DNA of 64,000 bases from Anniella stebbinsi (taxonomy: Eukaryota; Chordata; Lepidosauria; Squamata; Anniellidae). The DNA lies in NCBI GenBank assembly GCA_029215795.1, contig JARDYH010000033.1, positions 140,885 to 204,884 of the forward strand. The letters run 5' to 3'. Positions 10,841 to 22,397 of the stretch are shown here, in pieces (positions within the stretch are counted from its first letter, which is position 1; every line of letters starts with the position of its first letter). The position numbers and the translations under genes are program-made. The notes beneath the pieces are model-generated. The model worked only from the letters and a program-made list of their open reading frames with translations. It did no database searches and was not told where the DNA came from.

Positions 10841-10900
10841 GACTTCCCCTTCTTCCCCTAGACTTCCCCTAGACTTCCCCTTCCCTCTAGACTTCCCCTT
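10841..10900. repeat. Pair of Z/A hybrid modules carrying TCTAGA
   Basis: Two Z modules 49 bp apart read ctctagac instead of ctctatac, giving XbaI-type TCTAGA sites. The paired arrangement recurs near 19627, 21469, 26035, 34827, 36669, 40573, 41945, 48093, 49935, 53843 and 55215, always in the same neighbourhood. A single hybrid is seen near 1346 and near 14726. The hybrid could be a T-to-G substitution or conversion of the Z core by an A core. Confidence 0.78.
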
Positions 10901-12121
10901 CTTCCCCTAGACTTCCCCTTCTTCCCCTAGACTTCCCCTTCTTCCCCTAGACTTCCCCTAGACTTCCCCTTCCCTCTATACTTCCCCTTCATCCCCTAGA
11001 CTTCCCCTAGTCTTCCCCTTCCCTCTATACTGCCCCTTCTTCCCCTAGACTTCCCCTAGACTTCCCCTTTCCTCTATACTTCCCCTTCTTCCCCTAGACT
11101 TCCCCTAGACTTCCCCTTCTCGCTATACTTCCCCTTCTTCCCCTAGACTTCCCCTAGACTTCCCCTTCCCTCTATACTTCCCCTTCTTCCCCTAGACTTC
11201 CCCTAGACTTCCCCTTCCCTCTATACTTCCCCTTCTTCCCCTAGACTTCCCCTTCTTCCCCTAGACTTCCCCTTCTTCCCTTAGATTTCCCATTCTCCCC
11301 CTAGACTTCCCCTAGACTTCCCCTTCCCTCTATACTTCCCCTTCTTCCCCTAGACTTCCCCTTCTTCTCCTAGACTTCCCCTTCTTCCCCTAGACTTCCC
11401 CTTCCCTCTATACTTCACCTTCTTCCCCTAGACTTCCCCTAGACTTCCCCTACTTCCCCTAGACTTCCCCTTCTTCCCCTAGACTTCCCCTAGACTTCCC
11501 CTTCCCTCTATACTTCCCCTTCTTCCCCTAGACTTCCCCTTCTTCCCCTAGACTTCCCCTTCTTCCCCTAGACTTCCCCTAGACTTCCCCTTCCCTCTAT
11601 ACTTCCCCTTCTTCCCCTAGACTTCCCCTTCTTCCCCTAGACTTCCCCTAGACTTCCCCTTCCCTCTATACTTCCCCTTCTTCCCCTAGACTTCCCCTAG
11701 ACTTCCCCTTCCCTCTATACTGCCCCTTCTTCCCCTACACTTCCCCTAGACTTAACCTTTCCTCTATACTTCCCCTTCTTCCCCTAGACTTCCACTAGAC
11801 TTCCCCTTCCCTCTATTCTTTCCCTTCTTCCCCTAGACTTCCCCTAGACTTCCCCTTCTTCCCCTAGACTTCCCCTAGACTTCCCCTTCCCTCTATACTT
11901 CCCCTTCTTCCCCTAGACTTCCCCTAGACTTCCCCTTCCCTCTATACTTCCCCTTCTTCCCCTAGACTTCCCCTTCCCTCTATACTTTCCCTTCTTCCCC
12001 TAGACTTCCCCTTCCCTCTATACTTCCCCTTCTTCCTCTAGATTTCCCCTAGACTTCCCCTTCTTCTCCTAGACTTCCCCTAGACTTCCCCTTCCCTCTA
12101 TACTTCCCCTTCTTCCCCTAG

Positions 12122-12640
12122 TCTACCCCTTGACTTCCCCTTCCCTCTATACTTCCCCTTCTTCCCCTAGACTTCCACGTCTTCCCCTAGACTTCCCCTT
12201 CTTCCCCAAGACTTCCCCTACACTTCCCCTTCCCTCTATACTTCCCCTTCTTCCCTAGACTTCCCCTAGATTTCCCCTTCTTCCCCTACACTTCCCCTTC
12301 CCTCTATACTTCCCCTTCTTCCCCTAGAGTTCCCCTTCTTCTCCTAGATTTCCCCTTCTTCCCCTAGACTTCCCCTTTCCTCTATACTTCCCCTTCTTCC
12401 CCTAGACTTCCCCTTTTTCCCCTAGACTTCCCCTTCCCTCTATACTTCCTCTTCTTCCCCTAGATTTCCCCTTCTTCCCCTAGACCTCCCCTTCTTCCCC
12501 TAGACTTCCCGTAGACTTCCCCTTCCCTCTATACCTTCCCTTCTTCCCCTTCTTCCCCTAGACTTCCCCTTCTACCCCTAGACTTCCCCTGGACTTCCCC
12601 TTCCCTCTATACTTCCCCTTCTTCCCCTAGACTTTCTCTT
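12122..12640. repeat. Marker cassette, short subgroup
   Basis: Lacks the A+B (31 bp) before ctttttcccc and has gacctcccc near 12485. Copies at 17151 (with a ctttttaccc variant), 27322 and 32351 share this layout and end near 17669, 27840 and 32869. The segment around it is repeated 5029 bp downstream at 17151. Confidence 0.84.
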
Positions 12641-13737
12641 CCCTCTATACTTCCCCTTCTTCCCCTAGACTTCCCCTTCTTCCCCTAGACTTCCCCTTCC
12701 CTCTATACTTCCCCTTCTTCCCCTAGACTTCCCATAGACTTCCCTTCCCTCTATACTTCCCCTTCTTCCCCTAGACTTCCCCTAGACTTCCCCTTCCCTC
12801 TCTACTTCCCCTTCTTCCCCTAGACTTCCCCTTCTTCCCCTAGACTTCCCCTTCTTCCCCTAGACTTCCCCTTACCTCTATACGTCCCCTTCTTCCCCTA
12901 GACTTCCCCTTTCCTCTATACTTCCCCTTCTTCCCCTAGACTTCTCCTTCTTCCCCTAGACTTCCACTTCTTCCCCTAGACTTCCCCTTCCCTCTATACT
13001 TCCCCTTCTTCCCCTAAACTTCCCCTAGACTTCCCCTTCCCTCTCTACTTCCCCTTCTTCCCCTACACTTCCCCTTCCCTCTATACTTCCCCTTCTTCCC
13101 CTAGACTTCCCCTTCCCTCTATACTTCCCCTGCTTCCCCTAGACTTCCCCTAGACTTCTCCTTCTTCCCCTAGACTTCCCCTAGACTTCCCTTCCCTCTA
13201 TACTTCCCCTTCTTCCCCTAGACTTCCCCTAGACTTCCCCTTCCCTCTCTACTTCCCCTTCTTCCCCTAGACTTCCCCATCTTCCCCTAGACTTCCCCTT
13301 CTTCCCCTAGACTTCCCCTTCCCTCTATACTTCCCCTTCTTCCATTAGACTTCCCCTTCCCTCTATACTTCCCCTGCTTCCCCTAGACTTCCCCTAGACT
13401 TCCCCTTCTTCCCCTAGACTTCCCCAAGACTTCCCCTTCCCTCTATACTTCCCCTTCTTCCCCTATACTTCCCCTTCCCTCTATACTTCCCCATCTTCCC
13501 CTAAACTTCCCCTTCTTCCCCTAGACTTTCTCTTCTTCCCCTAGACTTCCCCTTCCCTCTATACTTCCCCTTCTTCCCCTAGACTTCCCCTTCTTCCCTT
13601 AGACTTCCCCTTCTTCCCCTATACTTCCCCTTCCCTCTATACTTCCCCTTCTTCCCCTAGACTTCCCCTAGACTTCCCCTTCTTCCCCTAGACTTCCCCT
13701 AGACTTCCCCTTCCCTCTATACTTCCCCTTCTTTCCC

Positions 13738-16700
13738 TAGACTTCCCCTTCCCTCTATACTTCCCCTTCTTCCCCTAGACTTCCCCTTCTTCCCCTAGAC
13801 TTCCTCTTCTTCCCCTAGACTTCCCCTTCACTCTATACTTCCCCTTCTTCCCCTAGACTTCCCCTTCTTCCCTTAGACTTCCCCTTCTTCCCCTAGACTT
13901 CCCCTTCCCTCTATACTTCCCCTTCTTCCCCTAGACTTCCCCTAGACTTCCCCTTCCCTCTATACTTCCCCTTCTTCCCCTAGATTTCCCCTTCTTCCCT
14001 TAGACTTCCCCTTCTTCCCCTATACTTCCCCTTCCCTCTATACTAACCCTTCTTCCCCTAGACTTCCCCTAGACTATCCCTTCCCGCTATACTTCCCCTT
14101 CTTCCCCTAGACTTCTCCTAGACTTCCCCTTCTTCCCCTAGACTTCCCCTTCTTACCCTAGACTTCCCGTAGACTTCCCCTTCCCTCTATACTTTCCCTT
14201 CTTCCCCTAGACTTCCCCTAGACTTCCCCTTCTTCCCCTAGACTTCCCCTAGACTTCCCCTTCCCTCTATACTTCCCCTTATTCCATTAGACTTCCCCTT
14301 CCCTCTATACTTCCGCTGCTTCCCCTAGACTTCCCCTAGACTTCCCCTTCTTCCCCTAGACTTCCTCTAGACTTCCCCTTCCTTCTATACTTCCCCTTCT
14401 TCCCCTAGACTTCCCCTTCCCTCTATACTTCCCGTTCGTCCCCTAGACTTCCCCTTCTTCCCCTAGACTTCCTCTTCTTCCCCTGGACTTCCCCTTCCCT
14501 CTATACTTCCCCTTCTTCCCCTAGATTTCCCCTTCTTCCCCTAGACTTCCCCTTCTTCCCCTAGACTTCCCCTTCTTCCCCTAGACTTCCCCTAGACTTC
14601 CCCTTGCCTCTATACTTCACCTTCTTCCCCTAGACTTTCTCTTCCCTGTATACTTCCCCTTCTTCCCCTAGACTTCCCCTTCTTCCCCTAGACTTCCCCA
14701 TCTTCCCCTCGACTTCCCCTTCCCTCTAGACTTCCCCTTCTTCCCCTAGACTTCCCCTAGACTTCCCTTCCCTCTATACTTCCCCTTCTTCCCCTAGACT
14801 TCCCCTAGACTTCCCCTTCCCATTCTACTTCCCCTTCTTCCCCTAGACTTCCCCTTCTTCCCCTAGACTTCCCCTTCTTCCCCTATACTTCCCCTTCCCT
14901 CTATACTTCCCCTTCTTCCCCTAGACTTCCCCTAGACTTCCCCTTCCCTCTATACTTCCCCTTCTTCCCCTAGACTTCCCCTAGACTTCCCCTATCCTCT
15001 ATACTTCCCCTTCTTCCCCTAGACTTCCCCTTCCCTCTATACTTCCCCTTCTTCCATTAGACTTCCCCTTCCCTGTATACTTCCCCTGCTTCCCCTAGAC
15101 TTCCCCTAGACTTCCCCTTCCCTCTATACGTCCCCTTCTTCCCCTAGACTTCCCCTTTCCTCTATACTTCCCCTTCTTCCCCTAGACTTCTCCTTCTTCC
15201 CCTACACTTCCTCTTCTTCCCCTAGACTTCCCCTTCCCTCTATACTTCCCCTTCTTCCCCTAGACTTCCCCTTCTTCCCTTAGACTTCCCCTTCTTCCCC
15301 TAGACTTCCCATTCTTCCCCTAGACTTCCCCTTCTTCCCCTAGACTTCCCGTAGACTTCCCATTGCCTCTATACTTCCCCTTCTTCCCCTAGACTTTCTC
15401 TTCCCTCTATACTTCCCCTTCTTCCCCTAGACTTCCCCTTCTTCCCCTAGACTTCCCCTTCTTCCCCTAGACTTCCCCTTCCCTCTATACTTCCCCTTCT
15501 TCCCCTAGACTTCCCCTAGACTTCCCTTCCCTCTATACTTCCCCTTCTTCCCCTAGACTACCCCTAGACTTCCCCTTCACTCTCTACTTCCCCTTCTTCC
15601 CCTAGACATCCCCTTCTTCCCCTAGACTTCCCCTTCTTCCCCTAGACTTCCCCTAGACTTCACCTTCCCTCTATACTTCCCCTTCTTCCCCTAGTCTACC
15701 CCTTGACTTCCCCTTCTCTCTATACTTCCCCTTCTTCCCCTAGACTTCCACGTCTTCCCCTAGACTTCCCCTTCTTCCCCAAGACTTCCCCTACACTTCC
15801 CCTTCCCTCTATACTTCCCCTTCTTCCCTAGACTTCCCGTAAATTTCCCCTTCTTCCCCTAGACTTCCCCTTCCCTCTATACTTCCCCTTCTTCCCCTAG
15901 AGTTCCCCTTCTTCTCCTAGATTTCCCCTTCTTACCCTAGACTTCCCCTTTCCTCTATACTTCCCCTTCTTCCCCTAGACTTCCCCTAGACTTCCCCTTC
16001 TTCCCCTAGACTTCCCCTTTTTCCCCTAGACTTCCCCATCCCTCTATACTTCCTCTTCTTCCCCTAGACTTCCCCTTCTTCCCCTAGACTTCCCCTTCTT
16101 CCCCTAGACTTCCCGTAGACTTCCCCTTCCCTCTATACCTTCCCTTCTTCCCCTTCTTCCCCTAGACTTCCCCTTCTACCCCTATACTTCCCCTGGACTT
16201 CCCCTTCCCTCTATACTTCCCCTTCTTCCCCTAGACTTTCTCTTCCCTCTATACTTCCCCTTCTTCCCCTAGACTTCCCCTTCTTCCCCTAGACTTCCCC
16301 TTCTTCCCCTAGACTTCCCCTTCCCTCTATACTTCCCCTTCTTCCCCTAGACTTCCCCTAGACTTCCCCTTCCCTCTCTACTTCCCCTTTTTCCCCTAGA
16401 CTTCCCCTTCTTCCCCTAGACATCCCCTTCTTCCCCTAGACTTCCCCTTCCCTCTATACTTCCCCTTCTTCCCCTAGACTTCCCCTAGACTTCCCCTTCC
16501 CTCTATACTTCCCCTTCTTCCCCTAGACTTCCCCTTCCCTCTATACTTCCCCTTCTTCCATTAGACTTCCCCTTCCCTCTATACTTCCCCTGCTTCCCCT
16601 AGACTTCCCCTAGACTTCCCCTTCTTCCCCTAGACTTCCCCTAGACTTCCCCTTCCCTCTATACGTCCCCTTCTTCCCCTAGACTTCCCCTTTCCTCTAT

Positions 16701-16871
16701 ACTTCCCCTTCTTCCCCTAGACTTCTCCTTCTTCCCCTAGACTTCCTCTTCTTCCCCTAGACTTCCCCTTCCCTCTATACTTCCCCTTCTTCCCCTAGAC
16801 TTCCCCTTCTTCCCCTAGACTTCCCCTTCTTCCCCTAGACTTCCCCTTCCCTCTATACTTCCCCTTCTTCC
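13738..16871. repeat. 3.2-kb higher-order block, copy 3
   Basis: Copy 3 carries 20 bp more than copy 2 (one A module in the run after cccattctac) and a private variant, cccgttcgtcc near 14431, where copy 2 has ccccttcgtcc. Similarity to the flank of copy 2 extends leftward to about 12975, so the duplicated segment is larger than the block. The 15.2-kb duplication produced further copies at about 22464-25640 and 28938-32071, the latter keeping the private variant. Confidence 0.85.
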
Positions 16872-18428
16872 ATTAGACTTCCCCTTCCCTCTATACTTCC
16901 CCTGCTTCCCCTAGACTTCCCCTAGACTTCCCCTTCTTCCCCTAGACTTCCCCTAGACTTCCCCTTCCCTCTATACTTCCCCTTCTTCCCCTAGACTTCC
17001 CCTTCCCTCTATACTTCCCCTTCTTCCATTAGACTTCCCCTTCCCTCTATACTTCCCCTTCTTCCTCTAGATTTCCCCTAGACTTCCCCTTCTTCTCCTA
17101 GACTTCCCCTAGACTTCCCCTTCCCTCTATACTTCCCCTTCTTCCCCTAGTCTACCCCTTGACTTCCCCTTCCCTCTATACTTCCCCTTCTTCCCCTAGA
17201 CTTCCACGTCTTCCCCTAGACTTCCCCTTCTTCCCCAAGACTTCCCCTACACTTCCCCTTCCCTCTATACTTCCCCTTCTTCCCTAGACTTCCCCTAGAT
17301 TTCCCCTTCTTCCCCTACACTTCCCCTTCCCTCTATACTTCCCCTTCTTCCCCTAGAGTTCCCCTTCTTCTCCTAGATTTCCCCTTCTTCCCCTAGACTT
17401 CCCCTTTCCTCTATACTTCCCCTTCTTCCCCTAGACTTCCCCTTTTTACCCTAGACTTCCCCTTCCCTCTATACTTCCTCTTCTTCCCCTAGATTTCCCC
17501 TTCTTCCCCTAGACCTCCCCTTCTTCCCCTAGACTTCCCGTAGACTTCCCCTTCCCTCTATACCTTCCCTTCTTCCCCTTCTTCCCCTAGACTTCCCCTT
17601 CTACCCCTAGACTTCCCCTGGACTTCCCCTTCCCTCTATACTTCCCCTTCTTCCCCTAGACTTTCTCTTCCCTCTATACTTCCCCTTCTTCCCCTAGACT
17701 TCCCCTTCTTCCCCTAGACTTCCCCTTCCCTCTATACTTCCCCTTCTTCCCCTAGACTTCCCATAGACTTCCCTTCCCTCTATACTTCCCCTTCTTCCCC
17801 TAGACTTCCCCTTCCCTCTCTACTTCCCCTTCTTCCCCTAGACTTCCCCTTCTTCCCCTAGACTTCCCCTTCTTCCCCTAGACTTCCCCTTACCTCTATA
17901 CGTCCCCTTCTTCCCCTAGACTTCCCCTTTCCTCTATACTTCCCCTTCTTCCCCTAGACTTCTCCTTCTTCCCCTAGACTTCCACTTCTTCCCCTAGACT
18001 TCCCCTTCCCTCTATACTTCCCCTTCTTCCCCTAGACTTCCCCTTCTTCCCTTAGACTTCCCCTTCTTCCCCTAGACTTCCCATTCTTCCCCTAGACTTC
18101 CCCTTCTTCCCCTAGACTTCCCCTAGACTTCCCATTGCCTCTATACTTCCCCTTCTTCCCCTAGACTTTCTCTTCCCTCTATACTTCCCCTTCTTCCCCT
18201 AGACTTCCCCTTCTTCCCCTAGACTTCCCCTTCTTCCCCTAGACTTCCCCTTCCCTCTATACTTCCCCTTCTTCCCCTAGACTTCCCCTAGACTTCCCTT
18301 CCCTCTATACTTCCCCTTCTTCCCCTAGATTTCCCCTAGACTTCACCTTCCCTCTCTACTTCCCCTTCTTCCCCTAGACATCCCCTTCTTCCCCTAGACT
18401 TCCCCTTCTTCCCCTAGACTTCCCCTAG

Positions 18429-20270
18429 ACTTCCCCTTCCCTCTATACTTCCCCTTCTTCCCCTAGACTTCCCCTGGACTTCCCCTTCCCTCTATACTTC
18501 CCCTTCTTCCCCTAGTCTACCCCTTGACTTCCCCTTCCCTCTATACTTCCCCTTCTTCCCCTAGAATTCCACGTCTTCCCCTAGACTTCCCCTTCTTCCC
18601 CAAGACTTCCCCTACACTTCCCCTTCCCTCTATACTTCCCCTTCCTCCCTAGACTTCCCCTAGATTTCCCCTTCTTCCCCTAGACTTCCCCTTCCCTCTA
18701 TACTTCCCCTTCTTCCCCTAGAGTTCCCCTTCTTCTCCTAGATTTCCCCTTCTTCCCCTAGACTTCCCCTTTCCTCTATACTTCCCCTTCTTCCCCTAGA
18801 CTTCCCCTAGACTTCCCCTTCTTCCCCTAGACTTCCCCTTTTTCCCCTAGACTTCCCCTTCCCTCTATACTTCCTCTTCTTCCCCTAGACTTCCCCTTCT
18901 TCCCCTAGACTTACCCTTCTTCCCCTAGACTTCCCGTAGACTTCCCCTTCCCTCTATACCTTCCCTTCTTCCCCTTCTTCCCCTAGACTTCCCCTTCTAC
19001 CCCTAGACTTCCCCTGGACTTCCCCTTCCCTCTATACTTCCCCTTCTTCCCCTAGACTTTCTCTTCCCTCTATACTTCCCCTTCTTCCCCTAGACTTCCC
19101 CTTCTTCCCCTAGACTTCCCCTTCTTCCCCTAGACTTCCCCTTCCCTCTATACTTCCCCTTCTTCCCCTAGACTTCCCCTAGACTTCCCCTTCCCTCTCT
19201 ACTTCCCCTTCTTCCCCTAGACTTCCCCTTCTTCCCCTAGACATCCCCTTCTTCCCCTATACTTCCCCTTCCCTCTATACTTCACCTTCTTCCATTAGAC
19301 TTCCCCTTCCCTCTATACTTCCCCTGCTTCCCCTAGACTTCCCCTAGACTTCCCCTTCTTCCCCTAGACTTCCTGTGGTCTTCCCCTTCCCTCTATACTT
19401 CCCCTTCTTCCCCTAGACTTCCCCTTCCCTCTATACTTCCCCTTCTTCCCCTAGACTTCCCCTTCTTCCCCTAGACTTCCTCTTCTTCCCCTAGACTTCC
19501 CCTTCCCTCTATACTTCCCCTTCTTCCCCTAGACTTCCCCTTCTTCCCTTAGACTTCCCCTAGACTTCCCCTTCCCTCTATACTTCCCCTTCTTCCCCTA
19601 GACTTCCCCTAGACTTCCCCTTCCCTCTAGACTTCCCCTTCTTCCCCTAGACTTCCCCTAGACTTCCCCTTCCCTCTAGACTTCCCCTTCTTCCCCTAGA
19701 CTTCCCCTTCTTCCCCTAGACTTCCCCTTCTTCCCCTAGACTTCCCCTAGACTTCCCCTTCCCTCTATACTTCCCCTTCTTCCCCTAGACTTCCCCTAGT
19801 CTTCCCCTTCCCTCTATACAGCCCCTTCTTCCCCTAGACTTCCCCTAGACTTCCCCTTTCCTCTATACTTCCCCTTCTTCCCCTAGACTTCCCCTAGACT
19901 TCCCCTTCTCGCTATACTTCCCTTTCTTCCCCTAGACTTCCCCTAGACTTCCCCTTCCCTCTATACTTCCCCTTCTTCCCCTAGACTTCCCCTAGACTTC
20001 CCCTTCCCTCTATACTTCCCCTTCTTCCCTAGACTTCCCCTTCTTCCCCTAGACTTCCCCTTCTTCCCTTAGATTTCCCCTTCTCCCCCTAGACTTCCCC
20101 TAGACTTCCCCTTCCCTCTATACTTCCCCTTCTTCCCCTAGACTTCCCCTTCTTCTCCTAGACTTCCCCTTCTTCCCCTAGACTTCCCCTTCTTCCCCTA
20201 GACTTCCCCTTCTTCCCCTAGACTTCCCCTAGACTTCCCCTTCCCTCTATACTTCCCCTTCTTCCCCTAC
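18429..20270. repeat. 1,842-bp tandem unit, copy 1
   Basis: Matches the next unit with an offset of 1842 bp from 18429 to 20192. Diagnostic shared variants are cctggac, tctacccc, gaattccacg, ttcctccct, cctgtggtc (19372 and 21214), paired ctctagac hybrids, tatacagcc and ttctcgctatac. A shortened linker near 20028 (ttcttccctag, one C missing) moves the offset to 1843 afterwards. The last roughly 78 bp are not shared and include extra A modules. The same unit recurs at about 33629 by the 15.2-kb duplication. Confidence 0.9.
18516..19065. repeat. Marker cassette, gaattccacg subgroup
   Basis: First of the pair inside the 1,842-bp tandem units; the partner is 20358-20907. Carries ttaccc near 18911, absent from its partner but kept at 34112 and 47381, which shows which of the two copies gave rise to each later duplicate. 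Confidence 0.84.
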
Positions 20271-22035
20271 ACTTCCCCTTCCCTCTATACTTCCCCTTCT
20301 TCCCCTAGACTTCCCCTGGACTTCCCCTTCCCTCTATACTTCCCCTTCTTCCCCTAGTCTACCCCTTGACTTCCCCTTCCCTCTATACTTCCCCTTCTTC
20401 CCCTAGAATTCCACGTCTTCCCCTAGACTTCCCCTTCTTCCCCAAGACTTCCCCTACACTTCCCCTTCCCTCTATACTTCCCCTTCCTCCCTAGACTTCC
20501 CCTAGATTTCCCCTTCTTCCCCTAGACTTCCCCTTCCCTCTATACTTCCCCTTCTTCCCCTAGAGTTCCCCTTCTTCTCCTAGATTTCCCCTTCTTCCCC
20601 TAGACTTCCCCTTTCCTCTATACTTCCCCTTCTTCCCCTAGACTTCCCCTAGACTTCCCCTTCTTCCCCTAGACTTCCCCTTTTTCCCCTAGACTTCCCC
20701 TTCCCTCTATACTTCCTCTTCTTCCCCTAGACTTCCCCTTCTTCCCCTAGACTTCCCCTTCTTCCCCTAGACTTCCCGTAGACTTCCCCTTCCCTCTATA
20801 CCTTCCCTTCTTCCCCTTCTTCCCCTAGACTTCCCCTTCTACCCCTAGACTTCCCCTGGACTTCCCCTTCCCTCTATACTTCCCCTTCTTCCCCTAGACT
20901 TTCTCTTCCCTCTATACTTCCCCTTCTTCCCCTAGACTTCCCCTTCTTCCCCTAGACTTCCCCTTCTTCCCCTAGACTTCCCCTTCCCTCTATACTTCCC
21001 CTTCTTCCCCTAGACTTCCCCTAGACTTCCCCTTCCCTCTCTACTTCCCCTTCTTCCCCTAGACTTCCCCTTCTTCCCCTAGACATCCCCTTCTTCCCCT
21101 ATACTTCCCCTTCCCTCTATACTTCACCTTCTTCCATTAGACTTCCCCTTCCCTCTATACTTCCCCTGCTTCCCCTAGACTTCCCCTAGACTTCCCCTTC
21201 TTCCCCTAGACTTCCTGTGGTCTTCCCCTTCCCTCTATACTTCCCCTTCTTCCCCTAGACTTCCCCTTCCCTCTATACTTCCCCTTCTTCCCCTAGACTT
21301 CCCCTTCTTCCCCTAGACTTCCTCTTCTTCCCCTAGACTTCCCCTTCCCTCTATACTTCCCCTTCTTCCCCTAGACTTCCCCTTCTTCCCTTAGACTTCC
21401 CCTAGACTTCCCCTTCCCTCTATACTTCCCCTTCTTCCCCTAGACTTCCCCTAGACTTCCCCTTCCCTCTAGACTTCCCCTTCTTCCCCTAGACTTCCCC
21501 TAGACTTCCCCTTCCCTCTAGACTTCCCCTTCTTCCCCTAGACTTCCCCTTCTTCCCCTAGACTTCCCCTTCTTCCCCTAGACTTCCCCTAGACTTCCCC
21601 TTCCCTCTATACTTCCCCTTCTTCCCCTAGACTTCCCCTAGTCTTCCCCTTCCCTCTATACAGCCCCTTCTTCCCCTAGACTTCCCCTAGACTTCCCCTT
21701 TCCTCTATACTTCCCCTTCTTCCCCTAGACTTCCCCTAGACTTCCCCTTCTCGCTATACTTCCCTTTCTTCCCCTAGACTTCCCCTAGACTTCCACTTCC
21801 CTCTATACTTCCCCTTCTTCCCCTAGACTTCCCCTAGACTTCCCCTTCCCTCTATACTTCCCCTTCTTCCCCTAGACTTCCCCTTCTTCCCCTAGACTTC
21901 CCCTTCTTCCCTTAGATTTCCCCTTCTCCCCCTAGACTTCCCCTAGACTTCCCCTTCCCTCTATACTTCCCCTTCTTCCCCTAGACTTCCCCTTCTTCTC
22001 CTAGACTTCCCCTTCTTCCCCTAGACTTCCCCTTC
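20271..22035. repeat. 1,842-bp tandem unit, copy 2
   Basis: Follows copy 1 directly. Private changes include ttccacttcc near 21792 and a full-length linker where copy 1 is one base short. After 22035 it diverges into a run containing cctacttcccc and ccttgacttcc. Corresponding copies are at about 35471-37235 and, with offset 13,269 bp from that one, about 48740-50504. Confidence 0.9.
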
Positions 22036-22397
22036 CCTCTATACTTCCCCTTCTTCCCCTAGACTTCCCCTAGACTTCCCCTACTTCCCCTTGACTTCCC
22101 CTTCTTCCACTAGACTTCCCCTAGACTTCCCCTTCCCTCTATACTTCCCCTTCTTCCCCTAGACTTCCCCTTCTTCCCTAGACTTCCCCTTCTTCCCCTA
22201 GACTTCCCCTAAACTTCCCCTTCCCTCTATACTTCCCCTTCTTCCCCTAGACCTCCCCTTCTTCCCCTAGACTTCCCCTAGACTTCCCCTTCCCTCTATA
22301 CTTCCCCTTCTTCCCCTAGACTTCCCCTAGACTTCCCCTTCCCTCTATACTGCCCCTTCTTCCCCTAGACTTCCCCTAGACTTCCCCTTTCCTCTGT

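Larger units (their letters stand above)
7198..22397. repeat. 15,200-bp higher-order unit, copy 1
   Basis: Every rare marker in this interval recurs exactly 15,200 bp downstream. Cassette heads at 9201, 12122, 15695, 17151, 18516 and 20358 reappear at 24401, 27322, 30895, 32351, 33716 and 35558. The lines I compared in detail showed no substitution or indel. Identity starts at 7198 (7197 is G, 22397 is T) and extends 61 bp past one full period. The unit contains two 3.2-kb blocks, the 1,842-bp tandem pair and six marker cassettes. Confidence 0.93.
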
